Shown here: positions 1-10,631 of the stretch, piece by piece
Layout of the letters: every line of letters starts with the position of its first letter
How positions within the stretch are numbered: the first letter of the stretch is position 1
NCBI GenBank assembly: GCA_964057225.1
Contig: OZ059894.1
Span: 12,596,131-12,660,130, forward strand
Reading direction: 5' to 3'
DNA from: Auanema rhodensis
Lineage: Eukaryota; Nematoda; Chromadorea; Rhabditida; Rhabditidae
Length of the DNA: 64,000 bases
The notes under the pieces: model-generated
What the model saw: only the letters and a program-made list of their open reading frames with translations
Told to the model about the DNA's origin: nothing
Databases searched by the model: none
Position numbers and translations under genes: made by a program

Positions 1-186
1 ATTGTAAAAATTTGAGATTGTTTCAAAATACGTGATTAAATGAAGAAAATAGAGTAAAATGAATTGGAAAATTATAAAATATTTTCATGTTTTATTTCTT
101 GAGTTTCAAAATATTCAAACTTTTTTTTTTCACTGTTTAAAATCTTAATGAACGAATGAATTGTTTCAAAACTATTATAAAAATAT

Positions 187-361
187 GAGATTGTTTCAAA
201 ATACGTGATTAAATGAAGAAAATGGAGTAAAATGAATTGGAAAATTATAAAATATTTCCATGTTTTATTTTCTTAGTATCAGAAAATTCAAATTAAGATC
301 GTTTTTAATGTTTCAAATCTCAATGAACGAATGAATTGTTTCAAAACTATTGTAAAAATAT
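187..361 (+). repeat. Class B monomer, type example (B1, 175 bp)
   Basis: B shares its first half with A but has 'atatttccatg' where A has 'atattttcatg'. After 'ttttattttc' it diverges into 'ttagtatcagaaaattc', 'aaattaagatcg', 'tttttaatgtttcaaatc' and 'tcaatgaacg'. It has no long T run. Its length is 175 bp in every copy I measured except those with small deletions, such as the 174-bp copy at 1751. B contributes a GATCG site and its CpG, absent from A. Confidence 0.95.
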
Positions 362-536
362 GAGATTGTTTCAAAATACGTGATTAAATGAAGAAAATGG
401 AGTAAAATGAATTGGAAAATTATAAAATATTTCCATGTTTTATTTTCTTAGTATCAGAAAATTCAAATTAAGATCGTTTTTAATGTTTCAAATCTTAATG
501 AACGAATGAATTGTTTCGAAACTATTGTAAAAATAT
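362..536 (+). repeat. Class B2 monomer, type example
   Basis: B2 is B with 'tcttaatgaacg' and 'gaattgtttcgaaac'. The segment 'gtttcgaaac' is a perfect 10-base palindrome, which A and B1 lack because they have 'gtttcaaaac'. It is usually followed by an A2 monomer, and by A1* near 57950 and 60900. Copies lie at 362, near 5580, 6300, 12535, 13250, 51685, 52380, 55510, 57770 and 60730. Confidence 0.88.
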
Positions 537-709
537 GAGATTGTTTCAAAATACGTGATTAAATGAAGAAAATAGAGTAAAATGAATTGGAATATTATAA
601 AATATTTTCATGTTTTATTTCTTGAGTATCAAAATATTCAAACTTTTTTTTTTCACTGTTTAAAATCTTAATGAACGAATGAATTGTTTCAAAACTATTG
701 TAAAAATTT
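537..709 (+). repeat. Class A2 monomer, type example
   Basis: A2 differs from A1 by 'atagag' for 'atggag', 'ggaatattata' for 'ggaaaattata', and 'gagtatc' for 'gagtttc'. The T10 run and 173-bp length are kept. These changes travel together in most copies, so A2 is a real lineage and not random variation. Private subtypes mark duplicated blocks: 'cttattgaacg' (1406 and repeats), 'cttaacgaacg' (near 5888 and 12843) and 'cttgatgaacg' (52690, 53211). A2 is often followed by A1* or B2. Confidence 0.9.
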
Positions 710-790
710 GAGATTGTTTCAAAATACGTGATTAAATGAAGAAAATAGAGTAAAATGAATTGGAAAATTATAAAATATTTTCATGTTTTA
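710..790 (+). repeat. Conserved half of the monomer (example)
   Basis: About the first 80 bases of each monomer are almost invariant: 'gtttcaaaatacgtgatt', 'aaatgaagaaaat', 'gagtaaaatgaattgg', 'aaaattataaaatatt'. Common differences are single bases (atggag/atagag, ggaaaa/ggaata). The second half differs strongly between A, B and C/D/E. Only monomers after D or E have a diverged leader. Such conserved/variable division is known in centromere satellites, where conserved boxes may be protein-binding or recombination-prone; neither is shown here. Confidence 0.8.
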
Positions 791-1057
791 TTTCTTGAGT
801 TTCAAAATATTCAAACTTTTTTTTTTCACTGTTTAAAATCTTAATGAACGAATGAATTGTTTCAAAACTATTATAAAAATATGAGATTGTTTCAAAATAC
901 GTGATTAAATGAAGAAAATGGAGTAAAATGAATTGAAAAATTATAAAATATTTCCATGTTTTATTTTCTTAGTATCAGAAAATTCAAATTAAGATGGTTT
1001 TTAATGTTTCAAATCTCAATGAACGAATGAATTGTTTCAAAACTATTGTAAAAATAT

Positions 1058-1230
1058 GAGATTGTTTCAAAATACGTGATTAAATGAAGAAAATGGAGTA
1101 AAATGAATTGGAAAATTATAAAATATTTTCATGTTTTATTTCTTGAGTATCAAAATACTTAAACTTTTTTTTTTCACTGTTTAAAATCTTACAGAACGAA
1201 TGAATTGTTTCAAAACTATTGTAAAAATTT
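1058..1230 (+). repeat. Class A3 monomer, type example
   Basis: A3 carries 'aaaatacttaaac' and 'cttacagaacg' in the variable half and ends in 'gtaaaaatttgag'. A later subtype has 'atatttaaac' (near 4985, 11940 and 31965), and some of those copies end in 'gtaaacatttgag' (near 32030, 33245, 33945 and 54637). The shared rare endings are useful markers of block duplication. Length is 173 bp. Confidence 0.88.
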
Positions 1231-1405
1231 GAGATTGTTTCAAAATACGTGATTAAATGAAGAAAATGGAGTAAAATGAATTGGAAAATTATAAAATATT
1301 TCCATGTTTTATTTTCTTAGTATCAGAAAATTCAAATTAAGATCGTTTTTAATGTTTCAAATCTTAATGAACGAATTAACTGTTTCAAAACTATTGTAAA
1401 AATAT
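1231..1405 (+). repeat. Class B4 monomer, type example
   Basis: B4 is B with 'tcttaatgaacgaattaa' near its end. Two sublineages are visible: 'attaactgtttc' in the first 17 kb (1231, near 7310, 8190, 9400, 14270, 15140, 16360) and 'attaattgtttc' elsewhere. Two copies near 58965 and 61910 have 'attaatcgtttc' with 'gttttcaatg' and mark the terminal 17-monomer duplication. Confidence 0.88.
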
Positions 1406-3313
1406 GAGATTGTTTCAAAATACGTGATTAAATGAAGAAAATAGAGTAAAATGAATTGGAATATTATAAAATATTTTCATGTTTTATTTCTTGAGTATCA
1501 AAATATTCAAACTTTTTTTTTTCACTGTTTAAAATCTTATTGAACGAATGAATTGTTTCAAAACTATTGTAAAAATATGAGATTGTTTCAAAATACGTGA
1601 TTAAATGAAGGAAATGGAGTAAAATGAATTGGAAAATTATAAAATATTTTCATGTTTTATTTCTTGAGTTTCAAAATATTCAAACTTTTTTTTTCACTGT
1701 TCAAAATCTTAATGAACGAATGAATTGTTTCAAAACTATTGTAAAAATTTGAGATTGTTTCAAAATACGTGATTAAATGAAGAAAATGGAGTAAAATGAA
1801 TTGGAAAATTATAAAATATTTCCATGTTTTATTTTTTTGTATCAGAAAATTCAAATTAAGATCGTTTTTAATGTTTCAAATCTCAATGAACGAATGAATT
1901 GTTTCAAAACTATTGTAAAAATATGAGATTGTTTCAAAATACGTGATTAAATGAAGAAAATGGAGTAAAATGAATTGGAAAATTATAAAATATTTTCATG
2001 TTTTATTTCTTGAGTTTCAAAATAATCAAACTTTTTTTTTTCACTGTTTAAAATCTTAATGAACGAATGAATTGTTTCAAAACTATTGTAAAAATATGAG
2101 ATTGTTTCAAAATACGTGATTAAATGAAGAAAATGGAGTAAAATGAATTGGAAAATTATAAAATATTTTCATGTTTTATTTCTTGAGTTTCAAAATATTC
2201 AAACTTTTTTTTTTCACTGTTCAAAATCTTAATGAACGAATGAATTGTTTCAAAACTATTGTAAAAATTTGAGATTGTTTCAAAATACGTGATTAAATGA
2301 AGAAAATGGAGTAAAATGAATTGGAAAATTATAAAATATTTCCATGTTTTATTTTTTTAGTATCAGAAAATTCAAATTAAGATCGTTTTTAATGTTTCAA
2401 ATCTCAATGAACGAATGAATTGTTTCAAAACTATTGTAAAAATATGAGATTGTTTCAAAATACGTGATTAAATGAAGAAAATGGAGTAAAATGAATTGGA
2501 AAATTATAAAATATTTTCATGTTTTATTTCTTGAGTTTCAAAATATTCAAACTTTTTTTTTTCACTGTTTAAAATCTTAATGAACGAATGAATTGTTTCA
2601 AAACTATTGTAAAAATATGAGATTGTTTCAAAATACGTGATTAAATGAAGAAAATGGAGTAAAATGAATTGGAAAATTATAAAATATTTTCATGTTTTAT
2701 TTCTTGAGTTTCAAAATATTCAAACTTTTTTTTTTCACTGTTTAAAATCTTGATGAACGAATAAATTGTTTCAAAACTATTGTAAAAATATGAGATTGTT
2801 TCAAAATACGTGATTAAATGAAGAAAATGGAGTAAAATGAATTGGAAAATTATAAAATATTTTCATGTTTTATTTCTTGAGTTTCAAAATATTCAAACTT
2901 TTTTTTTTTCACTGTTTAAAATCTTAATGAACGAATGAATTGTTTCAAAACTATTGTAAAAATATGAGATTGTTTCAAAATACGTGATTAAATGAAGAAA
3001 ATGGAGTAAAATGAATTGGAAAATTATAAAATATTTTCATGTTTTATTTCTTGAGTTTCAAAATATTCAAACTTTTTTTTTTCACTGTTTAAAATCTTAA
3101 TGAACGAATGAATTGTTTCAAAACTATTGTAAAAATATGAGATTGTTTCAAAATACGTGATTAAATGAAGAAAATGGAGTAAAATGAATTGGAAAATTAT
3201 AAAATATTTCCATGTTTTATTTTTTTAGTATCAGAAAATTCAAATTAAGATCGTTTTTAATGTTTCAAATCTCAATGAACGAATGAATTGTTTCAAAACT
3301 ATTGTAAAAATAT

Positions 3314-3488
3314 GAGATTGTTTCAAAATACGTGATCAAATGAAGAAAATAGAGTAAAATGAATTGGAAAATTATAAAATATTTTCATGTTTTATTTTTT
3401 GAGTATCAAAATATTTGAAATTATAACTTCTTTACTGTTAAAAACATTATTAACTGGATGATTTGTTTCGAAATTATTGTAAAAATAT
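3314..3488 (+). repeat. Class C monomer, type example
   Basis: C is recognised by 'acgtgatcaaatg', creating GATC, in the otherwise invariant half. Its second half is 'gagtatcaaaatatttg', 'aaattataacttctttactg', 'ttaaaaacattattaac' and 'tggatgatttgtttcg'. Length is 175 bp, with no T10 run. Copies with GATC start at 3314, 4188, 11143, 18098, 18972, 21231, 22105, 24542, 25590, 26982, 28030, 30291, 31165, 35516, 38996, 41430, 45430 and 47864. None is seen after 48 kb. Confidence 0.92.
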
Positions 3489-3662
3489 GAGATTGTTTCA
3501 AAATACGTGATTAAATGAAGAAAATAGAGTAAAATGAATTGGAAAATTATAAAATATTTTCATGTTTCATTTTTTGAGTATCAAATAAATTAAAATTATA
3601 TCTACTTTACTGTTAAAAACATTATTAACTGGATTATTTATTTCGAAATTATTGTAAAATTT
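3489..3662 (+). repeat. Class D monomer, type example
   Basis: D has 'catgtttcattttttgag', 'tatcaaataaattaaaatt', 'atatctactttactg' and 'tggattatttatttcg', and is 174 bp. It ends in 'attgtaaaatttaaaattg', so the monomer after it begins with the diverged leader 'gttccaagaaacataatt' instead of 'gtttcaaaatacgtgatt'. In the first 23 kb and near 30500-31500 it sits in the order C-D-E. From 24.5 kb it mostly follows an E instead. Confidence 0.9.
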
Positions 3663-3837
3663 AAAATTGTTCCAAGAAACATAATTAAATGAAGAAAATA
3701 GAGTAAAATGAATTGGAAAATTTTAAAATATTTTCATGTTTTATTTTTTGAGTATCGAAATATTTAAAATTATATCTTCTTTACTGTTAAAAACATTATT
3801 AAATGAATGATTTGTTTCGAAATTATTGTAAAAATTT
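3663..3837 (+). repeat. Class E monomer, type example
   Basis: E opens with the diverged leader 'ttgttccaagaaacataa', has 'aattttaaaatatttt' where others have 'aattataaaatatttt', and then 'gagtatcgaaatattt' and 'aatgaatgatttgtttcg'. It therefore lacks the TATAAAA string present in most other monomers. The next monomer inherits 'gttccaagaaacatgatt'. One sublineage reads 'gaattagaaaatttt' (near 4587, 11542, 22502, 31562, 33477); the rest read 'gaattggaaaatttt'. Length is 175 bp. Confidence 0.9.
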
Positions 3838-5059
3838 AAAATTGTTCCAAGAAACATGATTAAATGAAGAAAATGGAGTAAAATGAATTGGAAAATTATA
3901 AAATATTTCCATGTTTTATTTTCTTAGTATCAGAAAATTCAAATTAAGATCGTTTTTAATGTTTCAAATCTCAATGAACGAATGAATTGTTTCAAAACTA
4001 TTGTAAAAATATGAGATTGTTTCAAAATACGTGATTAAATGAAGAAAATGGAGTAAAATGAATTGGAAAATTATAAAATATTTCCATGTTTTATTTTCTT
4101 AGTATCAGAAAATTCAAATTAAGATCGTTTTTAATGTTTCAAATCTCAATGAACGAATGAATTGTTTCAAAACTATTGTAAAAATATGAGATTGTTTCAA
4201 AATACGTGATCAAATGAAGAAAATAGAGTAAAATGAATTGGAAAATTATAAAATATTTTCATGTTTTATTTTTTGAGTATCAAAATATTTGAAATTATAA
4301 CTTCTTTACTGTTAAAAACATTATTAACTGGATGATTTGTTTCGAAATTATTGTAAAAATATGAGATTGTTTCAAAATACGTGATTAAATGAAGAAAATA
4401 GAGTAAAATGAATTGGAAAATTATAAAATATTTTCATGTTTCATTTTTTGAGTATCAAATAAATTAAAATTATATCTACTTTACTGTTAAAAACATTATT
4501 AACTGGATTATTTATTTCGAAATTATTGTAAAATTTAAAATTGTTCCAAGAAACATAATTAAATGAAGAAAATAGAGTAAAATGAATTAGAAAATTTTAA
4601 AATATTTTCATGTTTTATTTTTTGAGTATCGAAATATTTAAAATTATATCTTCTTTACTGTTAAAAACATTATTAAATGAATGATTTGTTTCGAAATTAT
4701 TGTAAAAATTTAAAATTGTTCCAAGAAACATGATTAAATGAAGAAAATGGAGTAAAATGAATTGGAAAATTATAAAATATTTCCATGTTTTATTTTCTTA
4801 GTATCAGAAAATTCAAATTAAGATCGTTTTTAATGTTTCAAATCTTAATGAACGAATTAATTGTTTCAAAACTATTGTAAAAATATGAGATTGTTTCAAA
4901 ATACGTGATTAAATGAAGAAAATGGAGTAAAATGAATTGGAAAATTATAAAATATTTTCATGTTTTATTTCTTGAGTATCAAAATATTTAAACTTTTTTT
5001 TTTCACTGTTTAAAATCTTACAGAACGAATGAATTGTTTCAAAACTATTGTAAAAATTT

Positions 5060-5232
5060 GAGATTGTTTCAAAATACGTGATTAAATGAAGGAAATGGAG
5101 TAAAATGAATTGGAAAATTATAAAATATTTTCATGTTTTATTTCTTGAGTTTCAAAATATTCAAACTTTTTTTTTTCACTGTTCAAAATCTTAATGAACG
5201 AATGAATTGTTTCAAAACTATTGTAAAAATTT
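5060..5232 (+). repeat. Class A4 monomer, type example
   Basis: A4 is marked by 'atgaaggaaatgg' instead of 'atgaagaaaatgg' and by 'cactgttcaaaatc' instead of 'cactgtttaaaatc'. It is almost always followed by a B3 monomer. A4-B3 begins many of the higher-order blocks: 5060, 12015, 19320, 23325, 25765, 28205, 32385, 34299, 51165, 54992, 58294 and 61247. A4v copies with 'ggaaaaatataaaa' occur at 36564, 39694, 42129 and 46128, and only in that stretch, so they mark one regional lineage. Confidence 0.9.
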
Positions 5233-5407
5233 GAGATTGTTTCAAAATACGTGATTAAATGAAGAAAATGGAGTAAAATGAATTGGAAAATTATAAAATA
5301 TTTCCATGTTTTATTTTTTTAGTATCAGAAAATTCAAATTAAGATCGTTTTTAATGTTTCAAATCTCAATGAACGAATGAATTGTTTCAAAACTATTGTA
5401 AAAATAT
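5233..5407 (+). repeat. Class B3 monomer, type example
   Basis: B3 reads 'ttttatttttttagtatc' where B1 reads 'ttttattttcttagtatc', and has 'tctcaatgaacg'. It follows A4 almost invariably and often precedes C. A subtype has 'atggaataaaatg' for 'atggagtaaaatg' (near 23885, 24405, 26325, 26845, 32945, 34858, 35380, 37643, 38338, 38858, 40772, 47208). This subtype is confined to about 23.8-47.2 kb. Confidence 0.9.
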
Positions 5408-6799
5408 GAGATTGTTTCAAAATACGTGATTAAATGAAGAAAATAGAGTAAAATGAATTGGAATATTATAAAATATTTTCATGTTTTATTTCTTGAGTAT
5501 CAAAATATTCAAACTTTTTTTTTTCACTGTTTAAAATCTTAATGAACGAATGAATTGTTTCAAAACTATTGTAAAAATATGAGATTGTTTCAAAATACGT
5601 GATTAAATGAAGAAAATGGAGTAAAATGAATTGGAAAATTATAAAATATTTCCATGTTTTATTTTCTTAGTATCAGAAAATTCAAATTAAGATCGTTTTT
5701 AATGTTTCAAATCTTAATGAACGAATGAATTGTTTCGAAACTATTGTAAAAATATGAGATTGTTTCAAAATACGTGATTAAATGAAGAAAATAGAGTAAA
5801 ATGAATTGGAATATTATAAAATATTTTCATGTTTTATTTCTTGAGTATCAAAATATTCAAACTTTTTTTTTTCACTGTTTAAAATCTTAACGAACGAATG
5901 AATTGTTTCAAAACTATTGTAAAAATTTGAGATTGTTTCAAAATACGTGATTAAATGAAGAAAATAGAGTAAAATGAATTGGAAAATTATAAAATATTTT
6001 CATGTTTTATTTCTTGAGTTTCAAAATATTCAAACTTTTTTTTTTCACTGTTTAAAATCTTAATGAACGAATGAATTGTTTCAAAACTATTATAAAAATA
6101 TGAGATTGTTTCAAAATACGTGATTAAATGAAGAAAATGGAGTAAAATGAATTGGAAAATTATAAAATATTTCCATGTTTTATTTTCTTAGTATCGGAAA
6201 ATTCAAATTAAGATCGTTTTTAATGTTTCAAATCTCAATGAACGAATGAATTGTTTCAAAACTATTGTAAAAATATGAGATTGTTTCAAAATACGTGATT
6301 AAATGAAGAAAATGGAGTAAAATGAATTGGAAAATTATAAAATATTTCCATGTTTTATTTTCTTAGTATCAGAAAATTCAAATTAAGATCGTTTTTAATG
6401 TTTCAAATCTTAATGAACGAATGAATTGTTTCGAAACTATTGTAAAAATATGAGATTGTTTCAAAATACGTGATTAAATGAAGAAAATAGAGTAAAATGA
6501 ATTGGAATATTATAAAATATTTTCATGTTTTATTTCTTGAGTTTCAAAATATTCAAACTTTTTTTTTTCACTGTTCAAAATCTTAATGAACGAATGAATT
6601 GTTTCAAAACTATTGTAAAAATTTGAGATTGTTTCAAAATACGTGATTAAATGAAGAAAATGGAGTAAAATGAATTGGAAAATTATAAAATATTTCCATG
6701 TTTTATTTTTTTAGTATCAGAAAATTCAAATTAAGATCGTTTTTAATGTTTCAAATCTCAATGAACGAATGAATTGTTTCAAAACTATTGTAAAAATTT

Positions 6800-8537
6800 G
6801 AGATTGTTTCAAAATACGTGATTAAATGAAGAAAATAGAGTAAAATGAATTGGAAAATTATAAAATATTTTCATGTTTTATTTCTTGAGTTTCAAAATAT
6901 TCAAACTTTTTTTTTTCACTGTTTAAAATCTTAATGAACGAATGAATTGTTTCAAAACTATTATAAAAATATGAGATTGTTTCAAAATACGTGATTAAAT
7001 GAAGAAAATGGAGTAAAATGAATTGAAAAATTATAAAATATTTCCATGTTTTATTTTCTTAGTATCAGAAAATTCAAATTAAGATGGTTTTTAATGTTTC
7101 AAATCTCAATGAACGAATGAATTGTTTCAAAACTATTGTAAAAATATGAGATTGTTTCAAAATACGTGATTAAATGAAGAAAATGGAGTAAAATGAATTG
7201 GAAAATTATAAAATATTTTCATGTTTTATTTCTTGAGTATCAAAATACTTAAACTTTTTTTTTTCACTGTTTAAAATCTTACAGAACGAATGAATTGTTT
7301 CAAAACTATTGTAAAAATTTGAGATTGTTTCAAAATACGTGATTAAATGAAGAAAATGGAGTAAAATGAATTGGAAAATTATAAAATATTTCCATGTTTT
7401 ATTTTCTTAGTATCAGAAAATTCAAATTAAGATCGTTTTTAATGTTTCAAATCTTAATGAACGAATTAACTGTTTCAAAACTATTGTAAAAATATGAGAT
7501 TGTTTCAAAATACGTGATTAAATGAAGAAAATAGAGTAAAATGAATTGGAATATTATAAAATATTTTCATGTTTTATTTCTTGAGTATCAAAATATTCAA
7601 ACTTTTTTTTTTCACTGTTTAAAATCTTATTGAACGAATGAATTGTTTCAAAACTATTGTAAAAATATGAGATTGTTTCAAAATACGTGATTAAATGAAG
7701 AAAATAGAGTAAAATGAATTGGAAAATTATAAAATATTTTCATGTTTTATTTCTTGAGTTTCAAAATATTCAAACTTTTTTTTTTCACTGTTTAAAATCT
7801 TAATGAACGAATGAATTGTTTCAAAACTATTATAAAAATATGAGATTGTTTCAAAATACGTGATTAAATGAAGAAAATGGAGTAAAATGAATTGAAAAAT
7901 TATAAAATATTTCCATGTTTTATTTTCTTAGTATCAGAAAATTCAAATTAAGATGGTTTTTAATGTTTCAAATCTCAATGAACGAATGAATTGTTTCAAA
8001 ACTATTGTAAAAATATGAGATTGTTTCAAAATACGTGATTAAATGAAGAAAATGGAGTAAAATGAATTGGAAAATTATAAAATATTTTCATGTTTTATTT
8101 CTTGAGTATCAAAATACTTAAACTTTTTTTTTTCACTGTTTAAAATCTTACAGAACGAATGAATTGTTTCAAAACTATTGTAAAAATTTGAGATTGTTTC
8201 AAAATACGTGATTAAATGAAGAAAATGGAGTAAAATGAATTGGAAAATTATAAAATATTTCCATGTTTTATTTTCTTAGTATCAGAAAATTCAAATTAAG
8301 ATCGTTTTTAATGTTTCAAATCTTAATGAACGAATTAACTGTTTCAAAACTATTGTAAAAATATGAGATTGTTTCAAAATACGTGATTAAATGAAGAAAA
8401 TAGAGTAAAATGAATTGGAATATTATAAAATATTTTCATGTTTTATTTCTTGAGTATCAAAATATTCAAACTTTTTTTTTTCACTGTTTAAAATCTTATT
8501 GAACGAATGAATTGTTTCAAAACTATTGTAAAAATAT
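6800..8537 (+). repeat. Nested 5-monomer tandem pair (2 x 869 bp), in copy 1
   Basis: A1*-B1-A3-B4-A2 occurs twice in a row (6800-7668 and 7669-8537). The marker 'aagatgg' is at 7081 and 7950, 869 bp apart, which equals 173+175+173+175+173. The same pair is in the second 6955-bp unit, so it predates that larger duplication. A single version sits at 710-1578. Confidence 0.92.
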
Positions 8538-10446
8538 GAGATTGTTTCATAATACGTGATTAAATGAAGGAAATGGAGTAAAATGAATTGGAAAATTATA
8601 AAATATTTTCATGTTTTATTTCTTGAGTTTCAAAATATTCAAACTTTTTTTTTTCACTGTTCAAAATCTTAATGAACGAATGAATTGTTTCAAAACTATT
8701 GTAAAAATTTGAGATTGTTTCAAAATACGTGATTAAATGAAGAAAATGGAGTAAAATGAATTGGAAAATTATAAAATATTTCCATGTTTTATTTTTTTAG
8801 TATCAGAAAATTCAAATTAAGATCGTTTTTAATGTTTCAAATCTCAATGAACGAATGAATTGTTTCAAAACTATTGTAAAAATATGAGATTGTTTCAAAA
8901 TACGTGATTAAATGAAGAAAATGTAGTAAAATGAATTGGAAAATTATAAAATATTTTCATGTTTTATTTCTTGAGTTTCAAAATAATCAAACTTTTTTTT
9001 TTCACTGTTTAAAATCTTAATGAACGAATGAATTGTTTCAAAACTATTGTAAAAATATGAGATTGTTTCAAAATACGTGATTAAATGAAGAAAATGGAGT
9101 AAAATGAATTGGAAAATTATAAAATATTTTCATGTTTTATTTCTTGAGTTTCAAAATATTCAAACTTTTTTTTTTCACTGTTTAAAATCTTAATGAACAA
9201 ATGAATTGTTTCAAAACTATTGTAAAAATATGAGATTGTTTCAAAATACGTGATTAAATGAAGGAAATGGAGTAAAATGAATTGGAAAATTATAAAATAT
9301 TTTCATGTTTTATTTCTTGAGTATCAAAATACTTAAACTTTTTTTTTTCACTGTTTAAAATCTTACAGAACGAATGAATTGTTTCAAAACTATTGTAAAA
9401 ATTTGAGATTGTTTCAAAATACGTGATTAAATGAAGAAAATGGAGTAAAATGAATTGGAAAATTATAAAATATTTCCATGTTTTATTTTCTTAGTATCAG
9501 AAAATTCAAATTAAGATCGTTTTTAATGTTTCAAATCTTAATGAACGAATTAACTGTTTCAAAACTATTGTAAAAATATGAGATTGTTTCAAAATACGTG
9601 ATTAAATGAAGAAAATAGAGTAAAATGAATTGGAATATTATAAAATATTTTCATGTTTTATTTCTTGAGTATCAAAATATTCAAACTTTTTTTTTTCACT
9701 GTTTAAAATCTTATTGAACGAATGAATTGTTTCAAAACTATTGTAAAAATATGAGATTGTTTCAAAATACGTGATTAAATGAAGGAAATGGAGTAAAATG
9801 AATTGGAAAATTATAAAATATTTTCATGTTTTATTTCTTGAGTTTCAAAATATTCAAACTTTTTTTTTTCACTGTTCAAAATCTTAATGAACAAATGAAT
9901 TGTTTCAAAACTATTGTAAAAATTTGAGATTGTTTCAAAATACGTGATTAAATGAAGAAAATGGAGTAAAATGAATTGGAAAATTATAAAATATTTCCAT
10001 GTTTTATTTTTTTAGTATCAGAAAATTCAAATTAAGATCGTTTTTAATGTTTCAAATCTCAATGAACGAATGAATTGTTTCAAAACTATTGTAAAAATAT
10101 GAGATTGTTTCAAAATACGTGATTAAATGAAGAAAATGTAGTAAAATGAATTGGAAAATTATAAAATATTTTCATGTTTTATTTCTTGAGTTTCAAAATA
10201 ATCAAACTTTTTTTTTTCACTGTTTAAAATCTTAATGAACGAATGAATTGTTTCAAAACTATTGTAAAAATATGAGATTGTTTCAAAATACGTGATTAAA
10301 TGAAGAAAATGGAGTAAAATGAATTGGAAAATTATAAAATATTTTCATGTTTTATTTCTTGAGTTTCAAAATATTCAAACTTTTTTTTTTCACTGTTTAA
10401 AATCTTAATGAACGAATGAATTGTTTCAAAACTATTGTAAAAATAT

Positions 10447-10619
10447 GAGATTGTTTCAAAATACGTGATTAAATGAAGAAAATGGAGTAAAATGAATTGG
10501 AAAATTATAAAATATTTTCATGTTTTATTTCTTGAGTTTCAAAATATTCAAACTTTTTTTTTTCACTGTTTAAAATCTTAATGAACGAATGAATTGTTTC
10601 AAAACTATTGTAAAAATAT
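10447..10619 (+). repeat. Class A monomer, type example (A1, 173 bp)
   Basis: This is a representative A1 monomer, the commonest class. Its first half carries 'gtttcaaaatacgtgatt', 'aaatgaagaaaatgg' and 'attataaaatattttcatg'. Its second half carries 'cttgagtttcaaaat', a run of ten T, 'cactgtttaaaatc' and 'aacgaatgaattg'. The length is 173 bp. T-run length accounts for most small length changes: 9 T in the copies at 1579 and 37087 (172 bp), 11 T near 2899. Subtypes include A1* with 'attataaaaatat' (710-882), A1o with 'aataatcaaac' (near 2030 and 9000), and A1v with 'ttttcctg' (37087-37258). Confidence 0.95.
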
Positions 10620-10631
10620 GAGATTGTTTCA
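10587..10631 (+). repeat. Internal 12-base direct repeat, 30 bp apart (example)
   Basis: 'attgtttcaaaa' occurs near the end of an A monomer ('gaattgtttcaaaac') and again 30 bp on at the start of the next ('gagattgtttcaaaat'). A third partial copy, 'gtttcaaaat', lies at mid-monomer in A1. The pair is kept across A and B monomers unless CpG-containing 'tttcgaaa' replaces the first copy. It may be a trace of a shorter ancestral repeat or a paired binding site. Confidence 0.8.

Larger units (their letters stand above)
1..3313 (+). repeat. A/B mosaic block at the left edge
   Basis: The order from 14 is A1* B1 B2 A2 A1* B1(gaaaaatt, agatgg) A3 B4 A2 A4 B3 A1o A(gttcaaaatc) B3 A1 A1 A1 A1 B3. No C, D or E occurs. 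The stretch A1*-B1-A3-B4-A2-A4-B3-A1o (710 to about 2090) matches the order seen inside both 6955-bp units (from 7669 and 14624), so this block is a rearranged relative of them. The copy at 1751 has lost one A from 'tttagtatc'. The A1 near 2745 has private changes 'cttgatgaacgaataaatt'. Confidence 0.85.
3314..4187 (+). repeat. C-D-E-B-B cassette, copy 1 (874 bp)
   Basis: Five monomers in the order C, D, E, B1, B1, followed at once by another C at 4188. The same cassette with the same following C is found at 18098-18971, 21231-22104 and 30291-31164, each 874 bp long. In all four the first B carries the 'ccaagaaacatgatt' leader inherited from E. Confidence 0.9.

Noticed and set aside
121-130. 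T10 runs as rho-independent terminators or Pol III terminators
   Set aside because: They are a fixed part of every A monomer, lack a preceding GC-rich stem, and follow no gene.
1657-1854. A 65-codon open frame on the minus strand
   Set aside because: It lies wholly in satellite monomers, begins at a TTG (1852-1854) and not ATG, and is open only because the B3 at 1751 lost one A and the preceding A monomer has a 9-T run. Its product is low-complexity F/I/K/L-rich sequence from AT-rich DNA. Equivalent positions in other monomers are closed.
10447-10619. TATAAAA string in most monomers as a promoter
   Set aside because: It is part of the conserved half and expected by chance in 80% AT DNA. There is no other promoter element or transcript evidence, so I do not annotate hundreds of promoters.
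10447-10619. AATAAA polyadenylation signals (minus strand in nearly every monomer, plus strand in 'ggaataaaatg' B3)
   Set aside because: Short AT-only motif repeated with the satellite, with no gene upstream to end.
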